Shown one piece after another: positions 37,670 through 49,205 of a stretch of 64,000 nucleotides of DNA; the first letter of the stretch is position 1, and the number at the start of each line of letters is the position of its first letter. This DNA comes from Pseudodesulfovibrio indicus (GTDB taxonomy: Bacteria; Desulfobacterota; Desulfovibrionia; Desulfovibrionales; Desulfovibrionaceae), in contig NZ_CP014206.1 in NCBI RefSeq assembly GCF_001563225.1, forward strand, positions 1,550,001 to 1,614,000, read 5' to 3'. The position numbers were made by a program, and so were the translations under genes. Under the pieces are notes generated by a model. That model searched no databases. It had not been told where the DNA came from and saw only the letters and a program-made list of their open reading frames with translations.

Positions 37670-39520
37670 TCAGAACGATGGCAGACTGCCGAACCCTATG
37701 CCGCTCCAGTAGACCGCCGTGAGTATGACGATCACGATGTTGGCCACGAACCACATGGGCACGCCCACGCGCAGGTAGTCCTTTGGCTCCAGGTAGCCGG
37801 AGGCGTAGACGATGGCGTTGGGCGGGGTGCCGATGATCAGGCAGTAGGCGAAGGAAGACGCCACTGCGGTGGCCATTGCCATGAAGGGCAGGAAGGTGGT
37901 GCCGGGGTGCACGATGCTGGCCATGTTCAGGGTGATGGGGCCGACCGCGGCGGCTGCCGGGCCGTCGGCCATCAGGTTGGTCAGCACGGCGGTCAACCCG
38001 TTGGAGGTCAGCATCAGCGGGATGCCCTGGTCCATGCCCAGCGGGGCCAGCATGTCGATGACCGACTGGGCCAGCCAGAAGGCGGCGCCGGTCTTGTCCA
38101 GGGTGCGGCCGAAGATGATCGCACCGGCGTACAGCCAGACAACGCCCCAGTCGACCTTCTCCTGGTAGTCGCGCCAGTTGACCACGCCCGCCAGCAGGTA
38201 GGCCACGGCGCCCGCGACCGCGATGACGCCGATGCCGAGGCGGATGGGGTAGATGCCCAGGTTGTAGAACTCCTTCTCAGTGAACCAGCCGAAGACCATG
38301 ACCACGAAGATGACCATCGCCCAGATCTGGTGCTTGTTCCACTTGCCCATCTTGCTGATTTCCCCTTCCAGGTGGCGCATGGCCGGGGCCAGGGAGCGGA
38401 TGCGGGGCTTGAAGAGCAGGTTGGTGGCGAACCAGGTGATGGGGATCATGACGATGACGAACGGGAAGCAGAACATGATCCACTGTGCGTAGCCGATGTC
38501 CATGCCGAACATGTCGGTCAGGTAGGTCATCATGATGACGTTGCGGGCGCCGCCGGACGGAGCGCCGGGGCCGCCGATGTTGCAGGCCATGGCGATGGAG
38601 ATCATCAGCATCTTGGCCAGTTCCTTGTCCTCGGGAATCTCGTCGGTCAGGCTGTTCTGGTAGAGCAGCATGCCGATGGGCAGGAACATGGCGGCCAGGG
38701 CGTGGTCGGAGATGAACGCCGCCAGCGGGCTGATGACGATGAAGAAGATCAGGGTGATCCAACGGACGTTGGGTACCGCGAGCTTCTTGAACATCATGAG
38801 GCACATGCGCTTGTCCACGCCGGTCTTGACGAAGGCGGCGGCGAACATGAGCGAACCCATGATGAACCAGCAGGCGTCGTCCCAGTACAGCCCGGCGACC
38901 TCGCTGCGCGAGACCACGCCGGTGAAGACCAGGATCAGGCCGATGCAGAACGCCACGCCGGGCAGCGGCATGCACTCGGTCATGAAGCAGAAGACCACGA
39001 ACACGACCATGGCGATGGAGACCTTGATGTTCCACGCGCCCTTCGAGGCGTTCTTCTGGTCCTTGTCCGAGAGGTTCTCATACTTCATGTTCTTCATGCG
39101 CATGTCGAAAGCGCCCTTCATCATGGACAGGTACGTGTCGGCGGGCACCTTTTCCTTGATGTATTCGTAAGCGCGCTTGAAGTTCGCCGAGTCCACGGGG
39201 ATCTTGTACTTCTTGGCCCACTTCTCGTTGCGCTTCATGAGCCGTTCCTTGGACAGGGCGCCCATGCGCATGTTCTGCTCCATCATGCGGGCGGTCAGGA
39301 TCTCCCACTGGTCGCAATCGGAGCTCTTTTTCTGGAAAAGTTCATTGCACAGGTAGTCGGTCACGACCTTGGGGCCGACCGAGTACTGCATGCCCACGTC
39401 CTTCATGCCCTGGGGGGTCGGAAGGGCGAGGATCAGGCCGAAAAGCACCACCGGAATTATGAGCAGCTTCCAGTTGACGAACTTGTCGTAACCGGTTGCT
39501 TTCTTCTTTGCTTGAGCCAT
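37670..39520 (-). CDS. DASS/SLC13-family anion symporter
   Basis: 616 residues with about twelve transmembrane helices. The family patterns are clear: GPGAPSGGARNVIM (first anion-binding loop), the LTSNGLTAVLTNLMADGPAAAA region and GTPPNAIVYASGY (second hairpin loop). Relatives carry sulfate or dicarboxylates with Na+. Unusual is a hydrophilic, charged insert of ~130 residues between helix 1 (~20-37) and helix 2 (~165), absent from typical DASS proteins. It is embedded among response regulators, 3 bp after the CBS-receiver gene, so transport is likely under phosphorelay control. Confidence 0.88.
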   Translation of the reverse strand: MAQAKKKATGYDKFVNWKLLIIPVVLFGLILALPTPQGMKDVGMQYSVGPKVVTDYLCNELFQKKSSDCDQWEILTARMMEQNMRMGALSKERLMKRNEKWAKKYKIPVDSANFKRAYEYIKEKVPADTYLSMMKGAFDMRMKNMKYENLSDKDQKNASKGAWNIKVSIAMVVFVVFCFMTECMPLPGVAFCIGLILVFTGVVSRSEVAGLYWDDACWFIMGSLMFAAAFVKTGVDKRMCLMMFKKLAVPNVRWITLIFFIVISPLAAFISDHALAAMFLPIGMLLYQNSLTDEIPEDKELAKMLMISIAMACNIGGPGAPSGGARNVIMMTYLTDMFGMDIGYAQWIMFCFPFVIVMIPITWFATNLLFKPRIRSLAPAMRHLEGEISKMGKWNKHQIWAMVIFVVMVFGWFTEKEFYNLGIYPIRLGIGVIAVAGAVAYLLAGVVNWRDYQEKVDWGVVWLYAGAIIFGRTLDKTGAAFWLAQSVIDMLAPLGMDQGIPLMLTSNGLTAVLTNLMADGPAAAAVGPITLNMASIVHPGTTFLPFMAMATAVASSFAYCLIIGTPPNAIVYASGYLEPKDYLRVGVPMWFVANIVIVILTAVYWSGIGFGSLPSF

Positions 39521-39523
39521 GTC

Positions 39524-40450
39524 TTAACCTCGCGTGTTGGGCTTCGGGTTGCCGCCGGTAGAGATGATCTTGGCGATTTCGTAGAAGAGTTCCTGTTCGC
39601 GGACGATGCCGATGTCCTCGCGGCCGGATTTGACGAGCATGCGCCGGGCCGGAAGGGTGACCATGTTGTTGGCCACTTCCATCAGGTTGGCGTCGGCGTC
39701 GATGACCGGGAGGGAGTCGGACATGAAGTCGCTCACCGGGCTGTTCATGATTTCCTTCACGCGGGTAGTGAACAGGCCGGTCCAGAACATGGCAGAGTAC
39801 TGCAGGGAGTCGGCCATGGACGGCTTGGGCGCGGACAGGTAACCGGGCCGGACGGCGTCGATCAGATCGAGCGGGCTCAGGAGACCGGCCACGCTGCCGT
39901 CGAGGTTGGTGACCACGACCGAGCGGTGGCCCGTGTCCATGAGTCGGTCGGTGGCCAGCAGATGCCGCATGGATTTCTCCAGCGCCTGGATGGCGTCGCG
40001 GACCGTGCTGGCCAGGGGGATCTGGGTATATTCCTCCAGGGGAATCATGATCCCCCGGGCGACCTTCTCGACGTACGGCCGCTTGTTGGCGTACTCGAAG
40101 GCGTCCTGGATCTTCGCCCCCAGAAGATCCACGTCGCACGGCTTGGCGAGATAATCGAAGGCCCCGGTTTCATACGCCTTCTTGGCACCGGGAACGTCCC
40201 CGTGGCCGGTCAGCATGATGATCGGCAGGTCAGGGTTCTTGTCCTTCATCAGCTTGAGGGTTTCGTGGCCGTCAAGGCCACCCATCTTGACGTCGAGGAT
40301 GACGACGTCAGGTTTTTCGGCCATTTTTTCCATCGCCTCTTCACCACTGGCCGCCAGAATGGTCTCGAACCCCTTGCGGGCCAATATCTTCGCAGTCGTG
40401 GTACGGAAGCGTTCCTCATCGTCGACCATGAGGACCTTGATTTTAACCAT
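39524..40450 (-). CDS. Response regulator with C-terminal CBS domains
   Basis: 308 residues. Receiver at 1-~120 (DDE at 10-12, phospho-acceptor D53 in ILDVKMGGLDG, MLTGHG, Lys in LAKPCD), then a CBS pair (~135-295; HRSVVVTNLDGSVAGLLSPLDLI and the MSDSLPVIDADANLMEVANNM segment). CBS pairs bind adenine nucleotides, so this protein can join phosphorylation with energy-charge sensing. It ends 3 bp before the DASS gene, suggesting direct control of the transporter. No DNA-binding domain. Confidence 0.9.
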   Translation of the reverse strand: MVKIKVLMVDDEERFRTTTAKILARKGFETILAASGEEAMEKMAEKPDVVILDVKMGGLDGHETLKLMKDKNPDLPIIMLTGHGDVPGAKKAYETGAFDYLAKPCDVDLLGAKIQDAFEYANKRPYVEKVARGIMIPLEEYTQIPLASTVRDAIQALEKSMRHLLATDRLMDTGHRSVVVTNLDGSVAGLLSPLDLIDAVRPGYLSAPKPSMADSLQYSAMFWTGLFTTRVKEIMNSPVSDFMSDSLPVIDADANLMEVANNMVTLPARRMLVKSGREDIGIVREQELFYEIAKIISTGGNPKPNTRG

Positions 40451-40468
40451 TACAACCTCCTTGAGTTA

Positions 40469-40903
40469 CTAGCGCAGTTCACCCTGCCCGCCGACCTCGG
40501 CCATGCGAGCGGAGTGTATCTTCTGTTTTTGCAGCGTGACCTTCTCGAAGGCCTCCTCCGCCTTGCCGAGGAAGTCCTTCATGCTCACGGGCTTGATGAG
40601 ATAATCCAGGGCCCCGAGCTTCAGCCCCTCCACTGCGGTTTCCATGGTGGCGTGACCGGTCAGGATGATGACCTCGATGAGGGGGTAGTCCTTCTTGATG
40701 CGCTGAAGGGTCTCCATGCCATCCATGCCGGGCATCTTGATGTCGAGGAAGATGACGTGCACTTCATGGCCTTTCAGCAGGTCGAGGGCCTCGGCCCCTG
40801 AGGTGGCCGTCAGCGCTTCGATGCCGATCTTCTCGAAGAGCTTTTTCGTGGTTGCGAGGAGTCGCTCCTCATCGTCCACGAGCATGATTTTCATCTTTTC
40901 CAT
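40469..40903 (-). CDS. Single-domain response regulator, first gene of the operon
   Basis: 144 residues: receiver (DDE at 10-12, phospho-acceptor D54 in FLDIKMPGMDG, ILTGHA, Lys in LIKPVS) and a ~25-residue basic/hydrophilic tail. It is the promoter-proximal gene of the minus-strand operon, 18 bp before the CBS-receiver gene. A sigma-54 promoter lies about 55 bp upstream. Confidence 0.92.
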   Translation of the reverse strand: MEKMKIMLVDDEERLLATTKKLFEKIGIEALTATSGAEALDLLKGHEVHVIFLDIKMPGMDGMETLQRIKKDYPLIEVIILTGHATMETAVEGLKLGALDYLIKPVSMKDFLGKAEEAFEKVTLQKQKIHSARMAEVGGQGELR

Positions 40904-40956
40904 GTTCCCACCGCTTGTGTTGATCGGTTGTTTTTCAGCAAAAGCTGATCGTACTT

Positions 40957-40972
40957 AGCAACCGGCATGCCA
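40957..40972 (-). promoter_or_regulatory. Sigma-54 promoter of the 12-gene operon
   Basis: On the minus strand: TGGCATGCCGGTTGCT, with GG and GC exactly 10 nt apart; only one base differs from TGGCACG-N4-TTGCW. Transcription would start near 40945, leaving a ~42-nt leader before the first response regulator gene. Confidence 0.7.
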
Positions 40973-41001
40973 ACTTCAACTATTTGAATTTTTTGTATAT
41001 A

Positions 41002-41012
41002 TTCACGCAAAA
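41002..41012. promoter_or_regulatory. TCRCGCAAAA motif, candidate activator site
   Basis: TTCACGCAAAA followed at once by TCACGC, 30-60 bp upstream of the minus-strand sigma-54 promoter. A perfect -10 hexamer TATAAT on the plus strand (41019-41024) abuts it and could belong to the divergent gene at 41253, so one regulator could act on both directions. Confidence 0.45.
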
Positions 41013-41252
41013 TCACGCTATAATCGAGTTTGCGAGATAAAATTGCGTGCCAAATCGGACCCGCGAACGCGTTGTCCCGGCGCAGCGGCGCGAGAAAGGG
41101 GCAAAGGGAGAAATGGCCCGGAATGCGTGGGCTGGGCCGGAAAACCGGGGGAGACCCCTCTGCGGCGCATGACGAAAGGCATGGATACTGCTAGGCTATG
41201 TTACGATTATGTGACGATTGAAGATCGCGCGGACAAGGAGAATGGAAAGATC

Positions 41253-44200
41253 ATGCCCGGCCTATATTACGACAAGAATGACTATAAATTATTGGAAATA
41301 CTTGAAGACCTGCTTAACCGAGGGGTGGACAGGGCGCAGTTCAAGACGCTGCTCGAGCCGTACCTGAAGCCGCACGGCATCAAGGAACTGGCAGCGGACC
41401 GGGGATTGCGCATTGCCTATGCGATCATGCACCTGCTGGAATCCCTGAAGTCGGACCAGGCGTCCGACCGGACCAAGGCGCTCATCGCCCTGCGCGACGA
41501 GACCATGACCGCAGCCCGGGGCGGCATGCGCAACAACCGGGCGCGGGTTTTGCTCCAGATCGGCAAGGAGCTGATCCGGGCCAAGGGCGACCGTTGCCGC
41601 CAGCTGGCCCTGGCCCACGATTTTCGGCGGGCCGCCGCAGGCAAGCTCTCCTTCCTGCGCGAGCAGCTGCGCAAGTACCATCTCCTGGAAATGCCCGAGG
41701 AATGGACCCAGATCGCCTTTGACGACCGGGTGCACGACGCCAACAGCAAGGGGCGCAAGTCCGCCACCCACCTGGTCATGGACGCCTGGATCAAGGGCAT
41801 CCGCTATCTCACGGTGGTCTATTACGACTATATGGATCTGGCCGTGGCCCGCGAGCTGTTCGCCTCGGCGGCCATCCTGGGCATCAAGGTGCGCATCGGC
41901 ATAGAATACCGGGCGTTGCATCGTGGACGGTTCGTGAAATTCGTCTGGAATCCCATTGGGCTGCACGACGACAGCGACATCGACGGGTTCTTCCGCGTGG
42001 ACCGCGTCAGCGAGTTGATGGCCGAGGGGCGCGAGGTCCAGGCCGCGCGGTCCGAGTACGTCCGCGCTGTGATCGAGGCGTTCAACGAACGCCATCGGCA
42101 GTCCATCCAAAAGGAATTCGGCGTGCTCCTGCCCGCCGTGAGCTACGACGAGCTGGTCGAGGCTTCGGGCGTTCCCCATCCCTCGCTCATGCACCTGGGC
42201 AGCTACATCCACCAGACCGCCATGCCTCTTTTCGAGGAGCGCACGGCCCTGTTGCGCGAGGAGTACGAGGATGCGGATTACGACGCCAAGGCGGCCATCG
42301 CCGTGCAGGTGGAGTCCCTGGACGCCCTGGACGCGGACACCATCATCGTGCGCTATCTTTCCCCGGAGGAGAACCGGAACATCCCGGACCCGGACAAGCC
42401 CATGGCCGAGGGAGGCCCCACGCTGCTGACCCTGTCCCCGGATGCGATGACGGCCCGGTTGCGGGGGGCGGCCCATTCCAGCCACCTGACCCTGATCCTG
42501 TCCGACCTGGAGCTGGAGGACGCCCTGGAGATTCTCTACGACTGCCGGGGGCGCGTCACCCACCTGGAGGTCTGCAACACCAAGCGGTTGGACCCCATGC
42601 AGACCTGGCGGCGCAAGCCGTTCAGCCAGTTGCAGCAGGCCGTCAACGAACAGAACGCGGTCAAGCTCAAGCGGCTCATCCGCGGCTGCATGGACAGCGT
42701 GCGCGAATCCGGCGCGCCGGACGCCGAGGACCGGCTGAAGGTGCTGGACGCCATCCTGGCCCGGTTCCACGTACTGCTCGAATACTACAAGCGGGTGCCG
42801 TTGATGGCGTCCATCGGTTCCGGTTCCACGGGCCGCTCCACCCGGACCCACGGCATGGGCTTTGCCGTGGCCGACACCCTGCCGCTGCGGGCACAGCGGG
42901 AGGCGGCGCGCATGAGCCCCTCGGACCGGTTGCCGGTGGAGGGCAGGGCGGTCAAATCCAATGAATACGTCATGCCCAGGCCGGGCAGGGGGATGTGGCA
43001 CGGTCTTGCGCGAATGATCGCGCAAGTGCCGGTGCTGCGCAGGCTGGTTTGCGAGACCCGGAGCAGCTGGCACGTCGGCGAATATTCGGTGACCGCCGAG
43101 GGCGACGGCAACGTCATCGCCCTGGGCGGCATCAGCCGCGAGGGCAACGGGCTGGACCTGTTCGGCCCCGTGGACCATTGCGCCCGCAGGCCGTCGCCGG
43201 GCCACCTGAACACCGCGCTCAAGAACTGGCTCAAGGTTCTGGCCGGGTTCGTGCCCGCGTTCCTGACCTTCTACCTGACCAAGGACTGGTGGGTGCTTGC
43301 CTATCTCGGCGGGCTGATCTGGTTCTCCATCACCGGGCTGCGCAACGTGATCCAGTCCGTGCTCGGCGGGGGCGGGTTCCGGCGGTCGCCGTATCTGGCG
43401 TGGAACGACTACATGGACTGGGAGCGCATTTCCGAATCGCTGCTCTACACCGGCTTTTCCGTGCCCCTGCTCGACTGGCTGTGCAAGTCCGTGGTCCTGG
43501 ACGCCGGGTTCGGCATCAACACGACCACCAATCCGCTGATGCTCTACACCATCATGGCCCTGACCAACGGGGTGTACATCTCCAGCCACAACATCGTGCG
43601 CGGGCTGCCCCGCGAGGCGGCGGCGGCCAACTTCTTCCGCAGCGTGCTCTCCATTCCCATCGCCATGATCTTCAACTGGGGCGTGGAGGGAATCCTCGTG
43701 CTGGCCGGGTCCGCGGACCCCATGGCCGTGCTGCAGCTCTGGGCGGCGGTCATCTCCAAGCTCGCCTCGGACTGCGTGGCCGGGGTCATCGAGGGGTTGG
43801 CGGACCGCAGGCGGAACATCGCCCTGCGCCGGTGGGACTACGCCGAAAAGACCCGCCAGGTGCTGGAAATCTTCTCCCGGCTGGAGATCGCCTTTCCGAC
43901 CAGGGATATGCTCAAGATCCTGAACCGGCCCGAGGAGTTCATCCGCATGTCCGAGGAGTCCGGCATCAACCACGTGCCGGAGGTGGCGGCCAACGCCCTG
44001 GACATGCTCTACATCATGGCCTACAAGCCGCGCGCCCGCGAGGCCCTGCGCAAGGCCATGGAGGCCATGTCCCCGGACGAGGTGGCGGTCATCCTGGCCT
44101 CGCAGCAGATCCTGCGCGAGGAGCAGTGGGTTTCGAGGCTGTTCGTGGACGGTCTGGTGGGGCGGAACTTCTCCAAGGCGCTGTCCTTCTACCTGACCCG

Positions 44201-44276
44201 CTACCCGGCATATCTCGCGGACATCGAGCGCATGGCCACCCTGGCCGTGGGCATCGAGCCGGAGGACGAGGCGTAG
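41253..44276 (+). CDS. Large membrane protein of unknown function
   Basis: 1007 residues from the ATG at 41253 (AAGGAG 12 bp upstream); in-frame ATGs at 41181 and 41169 are possible. The first ~650 residues are soluble and largely helical. A segment near 175-215 (YLTVVYYDYMDLAVARELFASAAILGIKVRIGIEY) recalls the alpha/beta edge of phospholipase-D- or TIM-type folds, but no catalytic motif is visible. About four to five transmembrane helices follow (~660-860), then a helical C-terminus. It is divergent from the 12-gene phosphorelay operon and convergent with a Cache kinase. I do not recognise the family. Confidence 0.75.
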   Translation: MPGLYYDKNDYKLLEILEDLLNRGVDRAQFKTLLEPYLKPHGIKELAADRGLRIAYAIMHLLESLKSDQASDRTKALIALRDETMTAARGGMRNNRARVLLQIGKELIRAKGDRCRQLALAHDFRRAAAGKLSFLREQLRKYHLLEMPEEWTQIAFDDRVHDANSKGRKSATHLVMDAWIKGIRYLTVVYYDYMDLAVARELFASAAILGIKVRIGIEYRALHRGRFVKFVWNPIGLHDDSDIDGFFRVDRVSELMAEGREVQAARSEYVRAVIEAFNERHRQSIQKEFGVLLPAVSYDELVEASGVPHPSLMHLGSYIHQTAMPLFEERTALLREEYEDADYDAKAAIAVQVESLDALDADTIIVRYLSPEENRNIPDPDKPMAEGGPTLLTLSPDAMTARLRGAAHSSHLTLILSDLELEDALEILYDCRGRVTHLEVCNTKRLDPMQTWRRKPFSQLQQAVNEQNAVKLKRLIRGCMDSVRESGAPDAEDRLKVLDAILARFHVLLEYYKRVPLMASIGSGSTGRSTRTHGMGFAVADTLPLRAQREAARMSPSDRLPVEGRAVKSNEYVMPRPGRGMWHGLARMIAQVPVLRRLVCETRSSWHVGEYSVTAEGDGNVIALGGISREGNGLDLFGPVDHCARRPSPGHLNTALKNWLKVLAGFVPAFLTFYLTKDWWVLAYLGGLIWFSITGLRNVIQSVLGGGGFRRSPYLAWNDYMDWERISESLLYTGFSVPLLDWLCKSVVLDAGFGINTTTNPLMLYTIMALTNGVYISSHNIVRGLPREAAAANFFRSVLSIPIAMIFNWGVEGILVLAGSADPMAVLQLWAAVISKLASDCVAGVIEGLADRRRNIALRRWDYAEKTRQVLEIFSRLEIAFPTRDMLKILNRPEEFIRMSEESGINHVPEVAANALDMLYIMAYKPRAREALRKAMEAMSPDEVAVILASQQILREEQWVSRLFVDGLVGRNFSKALSFYLTRYPAYLADIERMATLAVGIEPEDEA

Positions 44277-44318
44277 GTCCCCGTCCTCCGGCCCTGCCGG
44301 GCTGTCCCTTGACCCGGC

Positions 44319-45995
44319 CTACGCGCCCTTGCCGGGAATGCGTACGGTGAAGATGGTGCCTTCGCCCTTGGTGCTGTCCACGGTCAGCTCCCCGCCGAGG
44401 GAGTCCACGATGGAGTGGCACACGGAGAGGCCCAGCCCGGTTCCCTGACCCGGCGCCTTGGTGGTGAAGAAGGGCATGAATATCTTGGCCAGGCTTTCCT
44501 GGTTTATGCCGCACCCGTTGTCGCTGACGGTGATCCTGGCCCAGCCGCGCTCGTCGCTACCGGCGGCCACGTCGATGACGCCGCCGTCCGAGCCGTGGCG
44601 GTCCACCACCGCGTGGATGGCGTTGTTCATGAGGTTGATCATGACCTGCTGCAACTGGCCGGGGTCTGCCAGGATGGGCGGCACGGACGGGTCCACCTCG
44701 CAGCTCACCCGGATGCCGTTCACCTGGGCCTTGTTCTGGACCATGCCGAAGACCTTGGGCAGGAACTCGGAGAGGTCCATCTCCTGAATCTGCGGCGCGT
44801 CTCGCCTGCCGAAGCGCAGGATCTCGCGGGTGATGGCCGCGCACCGTCCTATCTGGACCTGGAACTGGTCCGCTATCTCCTGCAATTCCGCGCACGCCTC
44901 CGGGTTGCCGCCGGAGTCCGTCACATCCTTGAGGGTCAGCTCCAGCAGGGCCAGGTCCGTCTTCATGATCTGCAAGGGGTTGTTGATTTCGTGGGCGAAC
45001 CCGGCGGCCATTTCGCCCAGCTCGGCCAGCCGGGCGGCCTGGAGGAGCTGGCTCTCCAGCTTGGAGACCGCTTCGGCATGGCCCTGCAGGGTCTCGGACA
45101 GCCTGCGGCTGACCACCAGGGCCAGGACGATGATCACCGCGCCGCCGCAGAGCAGGACCAGGATCACGGTGTATCCGGCCATGACCACGGTGTGGAACGC
45201 CTCGCCCTCCTTCTGGCGGACGATGAGCCGCCATTTGCCGTCGTTCATCCGGGCCGAGGCGAACAGGTAGTCCTCGTCGCCGTCCGATCCGGTGAAGGTG
45301 ACCAGTTGCTCGTCCTGGGGCGGGTAGGTGTATTCATCGCGGGCCAGCAGCGCGCCGCCGGACCGCCGGGCGGTCTGGAACAGGTTGTCGCGGTTCAGGA
45401 TGTACGCCTCGCCGGTGTCCCCGAGTCCCGGGGCGTTGACCATGTTGCCGAACACCGTGGGGTTGATGGTCGCGCGCAGCATCCAGACCCGCCCGCCAAC
45501 GCGGCGGCCCACGGCGATGACGAAGTGCGGGGCGTTGCGATATCCCAGGTACACGTCGCTGACGTAGTACCCCTGGGCCAGGGTCTCCCTGTACCAGTCC
45601 GTGTCGCGATAGTCGTTGTCCGCCAGCTCGAACGGCCCCACGTAGGCCGCGTGCCTGCCGTCGGGCGAGATCAGGCCCATGTCCTGGAACGCCTGGCCTC
45701 CGGTGCGCAGCCAGTCGGCCACCTCTCCCTTCATGGCGGGCGAATCCAGCTCTTGCTCGGGCACCAGGGCCAGGAACGACTCCAGGTCGGAGCGGCGCTC
45801 GTGCAGGAACTCATCGATGAGCTTGGCGCGGTCCACGGCGGCCTGCCGGATGGACGATACCGCGAACCGTTTGGAGGCTCCGGCAAAGGAATAGAAGCCG
45901 ATGGCCGCCGAGATGAGCAGGGGGATGGCCGGGATGAAAATCATGGAAATGAGGAGCAGTCGGTGAATCCCGCAAGGAGAAGTTTGCTTGTCCAT
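44319..45995 (-). CDS. Cache-domain sensor histidine kinase
   Basis: 558 residues. Helix ~13-35, a periplasmic double-Cache domain (~40-275; YYVSDVYLGYRNAPHFVIAV, GEAYILNRDNLFQTAR), helix ~280-303, then HisKA (GFAHEINNPLQIM) and HATPase (NLMNNAIHAV, DNGCGI, GTGLGLSVCHSI). Same length and layout as the kinase at 32094-33770, so a paralogue. No response regulator gene is adjacent; its partner may be one of the five orphan receivers in the neighbouring operon. A strong sigma-54 promoter lies upstream at 46108-46123. Confidence 0.92.
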   Translation of the reverse strand: MDKQTSPCGIHRLLLISMIFIPAIPLLISAAIGFYSFAGASKRFAVSSIRQAAVDRAKLIDEFLHERRSDLESFLALVPEQELDSPAMKGEVADWLRTGGQAFQDMGLISPDGRHAAYVGPFELADNDYRDTDWYRETLAQGYYVSDVYLGYRNAPHFVIAVGRRVGGRVWMLRATINPTVFGNMVNAPGLGDTGEAYILNRDNLFQTARRSGGALLARDEYTYPPQDEQLVTFTGSDGDEDYLFASARMNDGKWRLIVRQKEGEAFHTVVMAGYTVILVLLCGGAVIIVLALVVSRRLSETLQGHAEAVSKLESQLLQAARLAELGEMAAGFAHEINNPLQIMKTDLALLELTLKDVTDSGGNPEACAELQEIADQFQVQIGRCAAITREILRFGRRDAPQIQEMDLSEFLPKVFGMVQNKAQVNGIRVSCEVDPSVPPILADPGQLQQVMINLMNNAIHAVVDRHGSDGGVIDVAAGSDERGWARITVSDNGCGINQESLAKIFMPFFTTKAPGQGTGLGLSVCHSIVDSLGGELTVDSTKGEGTIFTVRIPGKGA

Positions 45996-46062
45996 GGTGT
46001 TTCTGCCTGATTGTTTTGCCAGATGTGTTAAAAAATAGATATTTATTCCAAATAGTTAATAA

Positions 46063-46073
46063 ATCGCGCAAAA
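46063..46073. promoter_or_regulatory. TCRCGCAAAA motif, candidate activator site
   Basis: ATCGCGCAAAA followed by a partial copy GTCGCGC at 46078-46084, in the gap between the Cache kinase (minus) and the NtrC-like gene (plus). It lies just downstream of the predicted minus-strand start site, unlike the other two cases, so it might instead serve the plus-strand gene. Confidence 0.4.
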
Positions 46074-46107
46074 AAATGTCGCGCCATGCGGTTGGCGTGT
46101 ACCATTT

Positions 46108-46123
46108 AGCAACCATCGTGCCG
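46108..46123 (-). promoter_or_regulatory. Sigma-54 promoter of the Cache kinase gene
   Basis: On the minus strand: CGGCACGATGGTTGCT. GGCACG-N4-TTGCT is a full match to the -24/-12 consensus apart from the leading T; GG and GC are 10 nt apart. Start site expected near 46096, about 100 bp before the ATG. Confidence 0.75.
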
Positions 46124-46221
46124 GAAATGATTTGACAAAGGGTGGCCCGGCAGAATAACGGCCATGAATATCCGGGTGGCGTTACCGTTTGTTCGACGCC
46201 GCCGAGACTTCGGAGGACGCC

Positions 46222-48732
<2,511 letters not shown>

Positions 48733-48803
48733 CGGGGGGGGATGCCTCCGGGCTTCCAGCGTTGGCGGGTCTTCGAGCCCTACGGATGAAGACAGCATCG
48801 ATC

Positions 48804-48903
48804 GGCCAGGGGGAAGAGGGGAGCCTTTTGCAAAAGGTTTCCCTCTTCCACCTGGACCCCCATCTCCCCTCCCAAACTCCTTGTCGCCGCTTCGCGGGGC
48901 GGG
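48804..48903. repeat. Dispersed hairpin repeat, copy 1
   Basis: ~100 bp closely similar to 57759-57857. Arms 48806-48829 and 48832-48855 form an imperfect 24-bp hairpin (core CCTTTTGCAAAAGG), followed by the conserved tail beginning ACCCCCATCTCCCCTCC and ending CGCCGCTTCGCGGGG. Confidence 0.85.
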
Positions 48904-49039
48904 CCGCGCCGAGAAGGCTTCAAATTCGGGCTGAGTGGCGGGCCTTTTCACCTCCGGCCCCTGGAGCGATTCGGGTGGCACCGCCACCCGACAGCGGCTC
49001 TCTCCCCGTGCCAGGAATAGGCTTTCGAGAGTTGTGTAG

Positions 49040-49120
49040 CTGTGCATTTTTCGCGGGGCCATTTCATCGCAGCGTACACCCGGTACGTGAGGATCAAACA
49101 AGCCCTCGAAAAATGTGCAG
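49040..49120. repeat. Imperfect long inverted repeat
   Basis: Arms CTGTGCATTTTTCGCGGG (49040-49057) and the complement of 49103-49120 differ at three positions over 18 bp. Sits upstream of the proX terminator; possibly a miniature mobile element or a folded RNA. Confidence 0.45.
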
Positions 49121-49151
49121 ATGCGCCGCTATCGGAAGCCGCCCCCCTGCG

Positions 49152-49183
49152 AAAAAAAAGGCGGCTCCCAAAAGGGAGCCGCC
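49152..49183 (-). terminator. Terminator of the proVWX operon
   Basis: 10-bp perfect stem GGCGGCTCCC / GGGAGCCGCC, loop AAAA, followed on the minus strand by a run of eight T residues. Confidence 0.93.
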
Positions 49184-49205
49184 GCATTGTTTCGCCTAGC
49201 CCAAT

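Larger units (their letters stand above)
48733..49151. other. Gene-free repeat-rich spacer
   Basis: 419 bp without a convincing gene. Frames on both strands here run through repeats. It contains copy 1 of the dispersed hairpin repeat (48804-48903) and an imperfect long inverted repeat (49040-49057 with 49103-49120) enclosing CGTAC-N5-GTACG. Confidence 0.65.

Noticed and set aside
48762..49199. Frame of ~145 codons after the NtrC-like gene
   Set aside because: Spans the hairpin repeat, an inverted repeat and the pro terminator; no domain or start signal.
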